Shown here one piece after another: positions 9,162-17,469 of a stretch of DNA of 64,000 bases. Each line of letters starts with the position of its first letter. Position 1 is the stretch's first letter. Source of the DNA: Pseudonocardia sp. C8 (GTDB lineage Bacteria; Actinomycetota; Actinomycetes; Mycobacteriales; Pseudonocardiaceae); NCBI RefSeq assembly GCF_014267175.1, contig NZ_JACMTR010000002.1, positions 2,877,501 to 2,941,500 of the forward strand. The letters are read 5' to 3'. A program made the translations under genes and the position numbers. The notes beneath the pieces are model-generated. The model had not been told where the DNA came from, made no database searches, and saw only the letters and a program-made list of their open reading frames with translations.

Positions 9162-10183
9162 GCACCGGCGTGGCGACCGCACTCCCGCTCGACCGGCTCG
9201 AGCCCTGGCTCGCCGAGCACGTGCCGGGGCTGGAACCGCCGCTGACCCCGGTCCTGATCGCCGGCGGGCGGTCCAACCTCACCTACCGGATCACCGACGC
9301 GACCGGCCGGGCGGTGGCGCTGCGGCGCCCGCCGGGCGCGGTCGGGGTCCGGGGCGCGCACGACGTCGGGCGCGAGTACCGGGTGCAGGCCGCGCTGCGC
9401 GACGGGTCGGCCGTGCGGGTGCCCCCCGTGCTCGCCCACGCCGATGAGGACGGACCGCTCGGCGTGCCGTTCTACCTGATGGAGTTCGTGGACGGTGTCG
9501 TCGTGCGGGACGCCGCCGCGGCGGCCGGCCTGCCCGAGCCGGCCCGGCGGGCGTGCGGCCTCGCGCTCGTCGACCAGTTGGTGGACCTGCACCGCACCGA
9601 TCCCGCCCGGATCGGGCTCGGCGACCTCGGGCGCCCGGACGGGTACCTGGAGCGCCAGCTGCGCCGCTGGCGCGGCCAGATCCCCGAGGGCGCCGCCGCC
9701 TCGGCGGCGCTCGCCGAGGTGCACGAGATCCTCGTCCGGCGGATGCCGTCGCAACGAGGGTCCGCGCTGCTGCACGGCGACTTCCGGCTCGACAACGTGA
9801 TCGTCACGCGGTCGGGGCAGGTGCGGGCCGTCCTGGACTGGGAGCTCTCCACGCAGGGCGACCCGCTCGCCGACCTCGGCTGGCTGCTCCTGTACTGGCG
9901 GCCTCCGGACGACCTGGCCGGGGTGCTGCCCGCGGGCAGCGAGCTCCCCGGCTTCGCGGACGGCGCCGAGCTCGCGGCCCGCTACGCGGCCGGCACCGGT
10001 ACCGACCTGTCCGACCTGCCCTACTACCTCGGCTTCGCCGCGTGGCGCCTCGCCGTCATCACCCTCGGTGTCGCGGCCCGGTACGTGGCCGGTGCCCGCG
10101 CCGGGGGCCACGTCGACGTCGACCGGCTCGCCGGCGACGTCCGGCTCCTCACCGCCGCCGCCCGGCGGCACCTCGCGCCCTGA
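9158..10183 (+). CDS. Aminoglycoside phosphotransferase-like kinase, ACAD10/11-kinase type
   Basis: This 341-residue APH-fold kinase has the N-lobe GGRSNLTYRI and RRPPG segments, the catalytic HGDFRLDN at 206-213 and the metal-binding LDWELSTQGDPLADLGW with Asp227. These segments are close to the kinase domain fused to human ACAD10/11 and to the LvaA kinase of levulinate catabolism, both of which phosphorylate 4-hydroxyacyl-CoAs (established). The same operon has an ACAD10/11-type dehydrogenase at 869, so the two probably work as a split pair. Antibiotic inactivation is unlikely in this context. The GTG start overlaps the ligase stop. Confidence 0.83.
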   Translation: MSTGVATALPLDRLEPWLAEHVPGLEPPLTPVLIAGGRSNLTYRITDATGRAVALRRPPGAVGVRGAHDVGREYRVQAALRDGSAVRVPPVLAHADEDGPLGVPFYLMEFVDGVVVRDAAAAAGLPEPARRACGLALVDQLVDLHRTDPARIGLGDLGRPDGYLERQLRRWRGQIPEGAAASAALAEVHEILVRRMPSQRGSALLHGDFRLDNVIVTRSGQVRAVLDWELSTQGDPLADLGWLLLYWRPPDDLAGVLPAGSELPGFADGAELAARYAAGTGTDLSDLPYYLGFAAWRLAVITLGVAARYVAGARAGGHVDVDRLAGDVRLLTAAARRHLAP

Positions 10184-10226
10184 CGCCGGTCCCCACCGGC
10201 TCACCACCTCCGTGAAAGGTTCACCG

Positions 10227-11444
10227 ATGCCCGACGCCGTCGTCGTGTCGACCGCCCGCTCGCCGATCGGCCGAGCGGTCAAGGGATCGCTGGCGCAGAT
10301 GCGGCCGGACGATCTCGCCGCCGCCACCGTCCGCGCCGCCCTGGACAGGGTGCCCGGGCTCGACCCGTCCGCGCTCGACGACCTCATGCTCGGCTGCGGC
10401 TGCCCCGGCGGGGAGCAGGGCCACAACATGGCCCGGGTCGTCGCCGTCCTGCTCGGCCTCGACACGGTCCCCGCGACGACCGTGACCCGCTACTGCGCGT
10501 CGAGCCTGCAGACGTTGCGGATGGCGTTCCACGCCATCCGGGCCGGGGAAGGGTCGAGCTTCGTGGCCGCCGGGGTGGAGACGGTCAGCCGGTTCGACCG
10601 GGGACACAGCGACTCGGTCCCGGGCACGACCAACCCCGTCTTCGGCGACGCCGGCGCCCGTACCGCCCGCCTCGCTGCTACAGGCGCGCCCTGGGCGGAT
10701 CCCCGGGCCTCCGGCGCACTCCCGGACGTCTACATCGCGATGGGGCAGACCGCGGAGAACGTCGCCCGGCTCTACGGCGTCAGCCGCGCCGACCAGGACG
10801 AGTTCGCCTGCCGCAGCCAGAACCTGGCCGAGGAGGCGGTCGCCTCCGGCTTCTGGGACCGGGAGATCACACCGGTCACCACGCCGGACGGCACCGTGGT
10901 GACCCGTGACGACGGACCACGATCCGGGGTCACGGTGGAGAAGCTCGCTGCGCTCGACCCGGTGTTCCGCGCGGACGGCACGGTGACGGCCGGCAACTGC
11001 TGCCCGCTCAACGACGGCGCGGCAGCGCTGGTCGTCACGAGCGACGAGCGCGCACGCGACCTCGGTCTGACCCCGCTCGCGCGGATCGTGGCGACGGGCG
11101 TCTCCGGTCTCAGCCCGGAGATCATGGGAGTGGGCCCGGTCCAGGCCACCACCAACGCGCTCGCCGCGGCCGGGATGACCATCTCCGACATCGATCTCAT
11201 CGAGATCAACGAGGCGTTCGCGGCCCAGGTGCTGGCCTCGCAGCGCGAGCTGAAGCTCGATCTCGACCGGCTCAACGTCAACGGCGGCGCGATCGCGGTG
11301 GGCCACCCGTTCGGCATGACCGGCGCGCGGCTGGTCACCACCATGATCAACTCGTTGGAGTGGCACGACGCGCAGGTCGGGCTGGTCACCATGTGCGTCG
11401 GCGGCGGCCAGGGGATGGCCGTCGTGCTGGAGCGGCTGTCGTGA
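10227..11444 (+). CDS. Thiolase (acetyl-CoA acyltransferase)
   Basis: The 405-residue enzyme shows the complete thiolase signature: nucleophilic Cys90 in RYCASSLQ, the GHPFGMTGAR His motif at 359-368 (His360) and the second Cys390 in CVGGGQGMA. It would release acetyl-CoA or succinyl-CoA from a 3-oxoacyl-CoA, closing the beta-oxidation part of the pathway. It is the only gene in the operon with a longer gap upstream (43 bp), with an AAAGG ribosome-binding site before ATG 10227. Its stop overlaps the OYE GTG at 11441. Its general form is like steroid/aromatic-catabolic FadA5/6 thiolases; the chain specificity is not readable. Confidence 0.92.
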   Translation: MPDAVVVSTARSPIGRAVKGSLAQMRPDDLAAATVRAALDRVPGLDPSALDDLMLGCGCPGGEQGHNMARVVAVLLGLDTVPATTVTRYCASSLQTLRMAFHAIRAGEGSSFVAAGVETVSRFDRGHSDSVPGTTNPVFGDAGARTARLAATGAPWADPRASGALPDVYIAMGQTAENVARLYGVSRADQDEFACRSQNLAEEAVASGFWDREITPVTTPDGTVVTRDDGPRSGVTVEKLAALDPVFRADGTVTAGNCCPLNDGAAALVVTSDERARDLGLTPLARIVATGVSGLSPEIMGVGPVQATTNALAAAGMTISDIDLIEINEAFAAQVLASQRELKLDLDRLNVNGGAIAVGHPFGMTGARLVTTMINSLEWHDAQVGLVTMCVGGGQGMAVVLERLS

Positions 11445-12556
11445 ACGGTGCGCCGGAGGCGCCGCCCCTGCTGTTCACACCGTTGCGGCTGCGCGACCTC
11501 ACCATCAGGAACCGGGCGTGGCTGTCGCCCATGTGCCAGTACAGCGTGCACGCCGAGGACGGGATCCCCACCGACTGGCACCTCGTCCACCTCGGGGCCC
11601 GCGCGGCCGGTGGTTTCGGACTGGTCATGACCGAGAGCACGGCCGTGCTCCCGGACGGCCGGATCAGCCCGCAGGACACCGGCATCTGGAACACCGAACA
11701 GGCACGGGCGTGGCACCGGGTGACCGAGTTCGCGCACGGGCAGGGTGCCGCCATCGGGATCCAGCTCGCCCACGCCGGGCGGAAGGCCTCGACCTGGGCG
11801 CTCGCGCTGCGTCGGGACGGCAGCATTCCCGAAGCCGAGGGCGGGTGGCCCGTCATCGCGCCGTCCGCGGAGGCGCTGGTCGGTCTCGCGACGCCCCGCG
11901 CGATGAGCCGCGCCGACGTCGCCCGGGTGGTCCGCGCGTTCGGGGACGCGGCCGAGCGTGCGGACCGGGCCGGTTTCGACGTCGTGGAGCTGCACGGCGG
12001 GCACGGCTACCTCATCCACCAGTTCCTGTCCCCGCTGTCCAACCACCGCCGGGACGCCTACGGCGGGTCGTTCGAGAACCGGTGCCGGTTCCTGGTCGAG
12101 GTCGTCGCGGCGGTGCGCGAGAAGTGGCCGTGCGGCAAGCCGCTGTTCGTGCGGTTCTCCGGCCACGAGTGGGCCGAGGGCGGCTGGACCCTCGGGGAGA
12201 CCGCGGAGCTCGCCGCGCAGCTCCAGCCGCTCGGCGTGGACCTCGTCGACATCTCGTCGGGCGGTGTCGTCGCGCCGACCGAGCGGATCTCGGTGGGCCC
12301 CGGCTACCAGGTCCCGTTCGCGCGCGACGTCCGCGCGAAGTCCGGCGTCCCGACCGGAGCCGTCGGCATGATCACCGATCCGGAGCAGGCCGAGGACATC
12401 CTGGCCGACGGCTCCGCGGACGCCGTCCTGCTCGGCCGGGTCGCCTTGCGCGAGCCCGCCTGGCCGCTGCGCGCCGCGCACGCGTTCGGCGTCCCGCGGG
12501 ACGCCGCGCCGTATCCCACCCAGTACTTGAAGGGCGCGTGGCCCCGGAAACGGTAA
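11441..12556 (+). CDS. NADH:flavin oxidoreductase, old yellow enzyme family
   Basis: The 371-residue FMN TIM barrel contains LSPMCQYS (about 26-33), the HLVHLGARAAGG segment, the catalytic HGGHGYLIHQFLSP motif around 186-199, SNHRRDAYGGS.ENR, and the phosphate-binding GMITDPEQAE..L near 310. In salicylyl-CoA 5-hydroxylase and 2-aminobenzoyl-CoA monooxygenase/reductase an OYE module of this kind is fused behind an FAD monooxygenase and reduces the dearomatised CoA ester. Here the OYE is a separate gene just before the FAD monooxygenase, which suggests a split version. A GTG start overlaps the thiolase stop. Confidence 0.9.
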   Translation: MNGAPEAPPLLFTPLRLRDLTIRNRAWLSPMCQYSVHAEDGIPTDWHLVHLGARAAGGFGLVMTESTAVLPDGRISPQDTGIWNTEQARAWHRVTEFAHGQGAAIGIQLAHAGRKASTWALALRRDGSIPEAEGGWPVIAPSAEALVGLATPRAMSRADVARVVRAFGDAAERADRAGFDVVELHGGHGYLIHQFLSPLSNHRRDAYGGSFENRCRFLVEVVAAVREKWPCGKPLFVRFSGHEWAEGGWTLGETAELAAQLQPLGVDLVDISSGGVVAPTERISVGPGYQVPFARDVRAKSGVPTGAVGMITDPEQAEDILADGSADAVLLGRVALREPAWPLRAAHAFGVPRDAAPYPTQYLKGAWPRKR

Positions 12557-12590
12557 TGGCCACCTGCCTCCCGAACGGAGGACGCCAGCA

Positions 12591-14225
12591 ATGGCAGAGA
12601 AGATCGTCTCCATCATCGGCGGAGGGCCGGCCGGTCTCTACGCGGCCAGGCTGATGAAGCTGCGCCGGCCCGACTGGTCGGTGACCGTCCACGAGCGCTC
12701 CACCCACGACGACTCCTTCGGGTTCGGCGTGAGCCTGACCGGCCGCGCGCTCGCCTCGTTCCGCCAGGCCGACGAGGAGAGCCACCAGGAGATCCTGGCG
12801 CTCGGCGTGGCCGCGCCGAGCGCGGAGTTCCGCCTCCCGACCGGCACCGTGCGCATCCCCGGGTTCAGCCGCGGGGTGGCCGTCGCGCGCCGGGACCTGC
12901 TCGGGCTGCTGGTGCGGCTGTGCCGGGCGTCCGGGGTCGACCTGCGCGAGGGCAGCACCGCCGACGTCGACGAGCTGCGGCGGCACTCGGACATCGTCGT
13001 GGTCGCCGACGGCGCCGGTAGCCCGTCCCGGTCGCGGCTGCGCGAGGAGCTCGGTGTCCGGGAGAGCTTCGCCCGCGACGCGTTCATCTGGTGTGCCGCG
13101 GAGGTCCCGCTCGATGCCGCGACCTTCGTCCCGATCGAGACCGAGCACGGCGTCTACGCCACCCACTCGTATCCCTACACCTCGACCATGTCCGGCCACG
13201 TCATCGAGGCGTCCCTCGAGACCGTCCAGGCCGCCGGGATGTCCGTCGGACCCCGCGCCGACGGCGGATCGGACATGGTGGCGCTCGAGTACCTGTCCGA
13301 GGTGTTCTCCGAGATCCTGAAGGGTCAACCGCTGATCGGGAACCGCTCGGTGTGGGGTCGGTTCCGCTGGGTGTCCTGCGAGCGGTGGCACCACGACCGC
13401 GTCGTCGTCATCGGCGACGCGGCCGCGACCGCACACATGTCGCTGGGGTCCGGCACGAAGCACGCGATGGAGAGCGCGATCTCGCTCGCCGACGCGCTCG
13501 TCGCGGAGGACTCGGTTCCGGACGCGTTCGCCCGGTACGAGCAGTGGCAGCGCCCGGCGACCGCGGAACTGCAGGACCGCTCGTTCCGCAGCAGCCTGTG
13601 GTGGCAGTCGATCGACCGGAGGCTCGACCTCGCGCCGTCCCGGCTCGCGGTGTCCTACCTGACCCGGGCCGGCGCCATGTCGCTGGACAAGCTGCTCGCC
13701 TCGGCGGGCGGCCTGACGACGGACGCCGCGACCGCCGTCGGCGGCGGTGCGACCCCGCCCGACCTCGATCCCGCGGCGTTCGAACGTTGGGTTCTCGAGC
13801 GGCCGCTGTCGGTGCGGCAGGACGTGGAGCTGGCCCGGCGGCTGATCGGTCCCGACACCTCGGACGTCGTGACCGTGGCAGGGGAACGGGAAGCCCGCGA
13901 GCAACGCCACCTGCGCCCCGGCGCGGTCGTGCTCGTGGACCTGACGGTGGACACCGGTGACGCCTGGGGCGACGAGGCAGCAGCCGTCGTCACCCGGGCC
14001 CGCGCGTGCCTGGCCGCCGGGGCGGACGGGGTCCGGCTGGTCGGGAAGCCGACGCGCGACGCCCTTCTCGACCGCCTCGCGCTGGCCGAGCGGATCCGCA
14101 CCACGACCCGGGCCACGGTGGCCGTGTCCGGACCGGACGAGCACCGCACCGACCTGGTGGAGGGGCTGCTGGCCGGCCGGCTCGACCTCGTCGAGTTCCC
14201 CGACCGGGAAGGAGAGGTCCGATGA
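12591..14225 (+). CDS. FAD-dependent monooxygenase, salicylyl-CoA 5-hydroxylase/anthraniloyl-CoA monooxygenase type, with C-terminal extension
   Basis: The 544-residue protein begins with IGGGPAGLYAARLMK, the dinucleotide fold used by the FAD half of bifunctional anthraniloyl-CoA monooxygenase/reductase. It retains the DG motif (VVADGAGSPSRS, about 140-151) and the GD motif VVVIGDAAATAHMSLGSG near 268-285, so FAD binding looks complete. The flavin fold ends around residue 370. The remaining ~170 residues form a region with alternating strands and helices ending in an AAGADGVRLVGKP segment, which may be a degenerate barrel in place of the usual fused OYE. RBS GGAGG precedes the ATG. Likely reaction: hydroxylation or epoxidation of an aryl-CoA, then reduction by the adjacent OYE. 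Confidence 0.85.
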   Translation: MAEKIVSIIGGGPAGLYAARLMKLRRPDWSVTVHERSTHDDSFGFGVSLTGRALASFRQADEESHQEILALGVAAPSAEFRLPTGTVRIPGFSRGVAVARRDLLGLLVRLCRASGVDLREGSTADVDELRRHSDIVVVADGAGSPSRSRLREELGVRESFARDAFIWCAAEVPLDAATFVPIETEHGVYATHSYPYTSTMSGHVIEASLETVQAAGMSVGPRADGGSDMVALEYLSEVFSEILKGQPLIGNRSVWGRFRWVSCERWHHDRVVVIGDAAATAHMSLGSGTKHAMESAISLADALVAEDSVPDAFARYEQWQRPATAELQDRSFRSSLWWQSIDRRLDLAPSRLAVSYLTRAGAMSLDKLLASAGGLTTDAATAVGGGATPPDLDPAAFERWVLERPLSVRQDVELARRLIGPDTSDVVTVAGEREAREQRHLRPGAVVLVDLTVDTGDAWGDEAAAVVTRARACLAAGADGVRLVGKPTRDALLDRLALAERIRTTTRATVAVSGPDEHRTDLVEGLLAGRLDLVEFPDREGEVR

Positions 14226-15547
14226 ACGAGCCCGTCTCGCGGCCGGCGATCGACCGCACCCCGCCCACCGTTCTCCTGCTGTGCCTGGCCTGCATGACGC
14301 TGGAGGGCTACGACGTCATCGCGTTCGGTGCCGCGCTGCCGCTGCTCCTGGCCGACACGACCTGGAACGTCACGGTGGCCCAGGCCGGCCTGCTGGGCAG
14401 CCTGACGCCCGTCGGCATGCTCGTCGGGGCCGTCGGCGCAGGCCTGTTGACCGACCGGCTGGGCCGGCGCAGGCTCGTCCTGCTCAGCACGGCGGTCTTC
14501 TCGCTGGCGATGATCCTCAGCGGGATCGCGCCGACGATCGCCGTCCTGGCGGCGGGACGGTTCCTCGTGGGCCTCGGCGTGGGCGGGGTGCTCCCGTCGA
14601 TCACGGCCCTGGTCTACGAGTACTCGGGCCCCGGCCGGCGGAACATCAACACCGCCCTGACGTTCGCCGGGATCGGGATCGGTGGTGCCGCCTCCGCGGT
14701 CGTCGCCGGCGTGCTGGGACCGGAGTACGGGTTCCGCGTCGTGTTCCTGGTGGGTGGCTTGGCCGCGGTCGTCATCCTTCCGGCGGCGATCGTGTACCTG
14801 CCGGAGTCGCTCATCCACCTGCGCAGCCGGGGCCGCGTGGACGACGCCCGCCGGTGGGCCGCCCGTCTCCGTCTCGATCCCGCCGTGGCCGAGACCCCGG
14901 CGCCGTCGGCGGAGAGCGCCGGGCGACTCACCATCCTGATGTCGGCACCGTTCCGACGCACCACCGTGGTGTTCTGCCTGATGACCTTCGCATCACTGCT
15001 GACGTTCTTCGGCCTCTACACGTGGCTGCCGCAGCTGATGCGGTCCGCGGGTTACGAGCTCGGTTCCGCGCTGACGTTCCTGGTGGTGCTCAACCTCGGC
15101 ACGACCGTCGGACCGCTGTGCCTCGCATTCCTCGCCGACCGCATCGGATCACGCCCCGCCACCGCGGTCGCGTTCCTCATCGCCGCGGTCGGGGTCGCCG
15201 GGATGAGCCGGCCGCTGCCGGGACCGATCCTCTACGGCGTCGTGGTGCTGGCGGGGATCGGCGCTGTCGGTACCCAGATCCTCATCAACGTCTTCATCGC
15301 CAGCCGGTACCCGATCCAGGTGCGCGCCACCGCGATCGGGACCGCCCTCTCGGCCGGTCGGCTGGGCGGGATCGTCGGCCCCGTCTACGGCGCGCTGCTG
15401 GTGTCGTCGAACCTGTCGACGGTCGCCGTGTTCCTCGCCTTCGCCGCGCCGGCGGTGGTCGGGGCCACCCTGACAATGGCGGTCCCGCGCGCATCCCAGA
15501 TCGCGCGCGGAGCATCGGTCCGGCCGCACCGGACCGAAGCTCCGTGA
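14222..15547 (+). CDS. MFS transporter, aromatic acid:H+ symporter (AAHS) type
   Basis: The 441-residue protein has twelve predicted hydrophobic segments. Its first helix contains the EGYD motif (residues 27-30) that corresponds to the (D/E)G(F/Y)D signature of AAHS benzoate/4-hydroxybenzoate carriers, and the cytoplasmic loop LLTDRLGRRRLV matches the MFS A-motif. It closes the operon and overlaps the monooxygenase stop by 4 bp, so it is the likely importer of the pathway substrate. This supports an aromatic acid as the compound taken up. The stop at 15545-15547 is followed by non-coding and fragmented DNA. Confidence 0.87.
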   Translation: MNEPVSRPAIDRTPPTVLLLCLACMTLEGYDVIAFGAALPLLLADTTWNVTVAQAGLLGSLTPVGMLVGAVGAGLLTDRLGRRRLVLLSTAVFSLAMILSGIAPTIAVLAAGRFLVGLGVGGVLPSITALVYEYSGPGRRNINTALTFAGIGIGGAASAVVAGVLGPEYGFRVVFLVGGLAAVVILPAAIVYLPESLIHLRSRGRVDDARRWAARLRLDPAVAETPAPSAESAGRLTILMSAPFRRTTVVFCLMTFASLLTFFGLYTWLPQLMRSAGYELGSALTFLVVLNLGTTVGPLCLAFLADRIGSRPATAVAFLIAAVGVAGMSRPLPGPILYGVVVLAGIGAVGTQILINVFIASRYPIQVRATAIGTALSAGRLGGIVGPVYGALLVSSNLSTVAVFLAFAAPAVVGATLTMAVPRASQIARGASVRPHRTEAP

Positions 15548-15761
15548 GTCGGCCCATTCCCCGACACCGGCCAACCGGGGATTCTCAGCGAGGCTCGGAT
15601 CGGCAGCCGAGACGGTGCTGGCCCAGGATGTCGTCCAGCATCGCCCGGGGAATGCCGGCCCCCGTCGGTGCGCAGCCAGGCCCGGCACGCGTCGTCGACA
15701 AACCACCTCGATCGCGGCGTGCGCGACACATTCCCCCGCGAAGCCGTCAGGTAGCGTCATC
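15548..15761. other. Gap with no supported gene
   Basis: This stretch follows the operon's last stop. I see no frame with recognisable protein similarity, and coding-like bias breaks down. It precedes the truncated transporter fragment and is best read as part of the decayed zone. Confidence 0.5.
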
Positions 15762-16199
15762 GTGCCGGCATGCGGCGCGCTCTCGGACCGGCTCCGCCGG
15801 CGCAAGATCTTCCCCATCGCGGGGGCTCTCGGCATGATCGCCCTGTTCTACCCCCTGCTGCTCCGGCTGAGCCAGCTAGGATTCGGCGTCTATGTTCTCG
15901 TCTCGGCGTCCGGCAGGGTCGTGCTGGCCATCTGGCAGGGCGTCTACCCCACCATCCAGGCAGAGCTGTTCCCGGCGTCGGTACGAGTGTCGGGCGTGGG
16001 GTTCGCGCACCAGATCGTGATCGCGGTCTTCGGAGGCACCGCCCCACTGATCGCGACCGCATTCATCGGAGCGGGACACCCCACCTGGGTCGCCATCTAC
16101 ATGACCGTAATCGTCGCGCTGTGCCTTTTCGTGTACTTCACGCCCGTTACCTTCTTGATCAAGCCCGGTGAGGCTTGCAGGCCGCCGGCCGCGGTATGA
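15762..16199 (+). pseudogene. C-terminal fragment of an MFS transporter
   Basis: An open frame encodes ~145 residues resembling the C-terminal part of a metabolite:H+ symporter: an ACGALSDRLRRRK loop, four hydrophobic helices and a QAELFPASVRVSGVGF segment with the typical helix-10/11 loop, then GGTAPLIATAFI. There is no start codon context and the first two thirds of the protein are missing, so this is a 5'-truncated remnant. It ends where IS110 left-end-like DNA begins, suggesting disruption by that element. Confidence 0.75.
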
Positions 16200-16363
16200 C
16201 TTGTTGCCCCTGTCGCTTGATGATCTGGGGGGGGTGTTGTCGCCGCGGCCGGAGGACGCCAACGACCGCTGATAGAGACCTGACCGCACGCCGGTCTGCT
16301 CGTAACGTGGCTGCCGGCGCGGGTGCTCCAGGTCGGCCTGCCGCGACGAGAAGGGAGCGGCCG
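16200..16363 (+). mobile_element. IS110-family left-end non-coding region (possible bridge-RNA locus remnant)
   Basis: About 160 bp of non-coding DNA precede the truncated IS110 transposase, including a GGGGGG run near 16226, a GATAGAGACCTG stretch and a GTAACGTGG stretch of a kind I associate with IS110 left ends. In IS110 elements this segment encodes the bridge RNA that guides target choice (established for the family). Since the transposase is broken, any RNA here is probably inactive. Boundaries are approximate. Confidence 0.45.
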
Positions 16364-16893
16364 TTGCCCGATCCTGATCAGCCTCCGACCGGGTACGCGG
16401 TGTTCTGCGGCCTCGACGTCGGCAAATCCGAGCACCATGCCTGCGCACTCGACGCCGAGGGCCAGCGCGTACATGACAAGGCGCTGCCCAACGACGAGAC
16501 CTCGCTGCGCGAGGTCCTGGCCGTTCTTGCCGAGCGGGGCCCGGTGCTGGTGGTAGTCGACCAGCCGGCCTCGATCGGCGCGCTGGCGGTCGCGGTCGCC
16601 CGCAACATGGGCATCGACGTGGCCTACCTGCCCGGGCTGGCGATGCGGCGCATCGCCGACCTGCACCCCGGACAGGCCAAGACCGACGCCCGCGACGCGC
16701 ACGTGATCGCCGAGGCCGCCCGCACCATGCCGCACACCCTGCGCCCGGTCGGCACCGACGACGAAACCCTCGCCGAACTCAGCGTTCTCGCCGGCTACGA
16801 CGACGACCTGGCCGGGCAGTCCACCCGGCTGACCAACCGGCTGCGCGACGCGATGCTGCACGTCCACGCCGCACTGGAGCGGCTGCTCGGCCC
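16364..16893 (+). pseudogene. IS110-family transposase, N-terminal half (truncated)
   Basis: A TTG at 16364, preceded by AAGGGAG at seven bases, opens a frame of ~177 residues with the DEDD RuvC-like N-terminal domain: CGLDVGKSEHHACALD with the first Asp, VVVDQPAS, and KTDARDAHVIAEAAR with the later acidic pair. Intact IS110 transposases are about 400 residues and carry a C-terminal Ser domain, which is absent. Similarity stops abruptly near LERLLGP, and from 16900 another frame encodes an aldehyde dehydrogenase tail, so a deletion or recombination joined the two. Confidence 0.8.
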
Positions 16894-16899
16894 GCCACC

Positions 16900-17088
16900 G
16901 ACGAGGTCGTCCTCGATACCGCCCACCGGCTCGAAGCCGGTTGGGTGCAGGTCAACCAGGGCGGCGGACAGGCAGTCGGCCAGTCCTACGGCGGCTACAA
17001 GCAGAGCGGCATCGGGCGCGAAGTGTCGCTTGAGGGCATGCTCGCGGGCTTCACTCAGGCCAAGCAGATCAACGTCCGGATCAGCTGA
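16900..17088 (+). pseudogene. Aldehyde dehydrogenase C-terminal fragment
   Basis: Sixty-two codons ending in TGA encode a clear aldehyde dehydrogenase tail: LEAGWVQVN, YGGYKQSGIGRE and the closing segment ending in QINVRIS. The catalytic Cys and Glu lie upstream in intact enzymes and are missing. The fragment lies in a different frame from the IS110 remnant before it. Confidence 0.8.
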
Positions 17089-17140
17089 CCGAACGTACGA
17101 AGGATCATCGGCCTGCCGGAGCAAACCCCTGCGGAGAGTT

Positions 17141-17252
17141 CTTCCACAGGCACCAGGTTCGCTGAGACACCCCTGGCCGCTCCCGTCTCACAGAAGCTGA
17201 CTCCACGCAGGCCACAGCGTGGCGGAGGTGCCAACTTCGTTGAGACAGGACA
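17141..17252 (+). repeat. IS-end-like repeat, copy A
   Basis: This ~112-bp segment aligns at roughly 70% identity by eye to 26300-26411 in the same orientation. Inside it a GGTGCCA/GGCACCA..TTCG.TGAGACA unit occurs twice, at about 17149 and 17228, some 80 bp apart. Widely spaced short direct repeats near a terminus are typical of IS21-like elements, but no transposase remains, so the element type is a guess. Confidence 0.55.
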
Positions 17253-17328
17253 CGGCGGCCTGTGGTGACGGCTCCTGCTGTCGTCGTTGTCCGGCCTCAG
17301 TCGAAGTTGCCCCGGCGCGGGCCCGACA

Positions 17329-17424
17329 CGGCCACGGACGGGCCTTCCCGCGATTGCCTGGCGCGCCGGGCTCGACCTCAGCCCGATCGACGTCACCGCC
17401 CCGCACGCCGTGCGCTGGCACTGA
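17329..17424 (+). pseudogene. DUF2332-like protein C-terminal fragment
   Basis: Thirty-one codons before TGA 17422-17424 read a segment containing AWRAGLDLSPIDV and AVRW, which resembles the WRAGLDLNPLDV...VRWLEALVWPE region of DUF2332 proteins. It is short, has no start and breaks off before the family's conserved end, so it is a remnant at best. Confidence 0.4.
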
Positions 17425-17440
17425 ATTGAGATAACGCCCG

Positions 17441-17469
17441 TTGTCAGAACTGTTGCCGGTCGATAGGGT
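17441..17469 (+). promoter_or_regulatory. Sigma-70-like promoter of the amine-oxidase genes
   Basis: TTGTCA at 17441-17446 and TAGGGT at 17464-17469 are separated by exactly 17 bp, close to the actinobacterial housekeeping consensus. Transcription would begin near 17476, so the TTG at 17441 cannot be the start codon of the following gene. The spacing and position are seen; activity is inferred. Confidence 0.5.

Noticed and set aside
9158..10183. Aminoglycoside resistance gene
   Set aside because: The kinase motifs and the operon context fit ACAD10/11-type acyl-CoA kinases, not antibiotic kinases.
15600..15750. Thioesterase-like segment on the minus strand
   Set aside because: Only a vague similarity of a few residues; no consistent frame.
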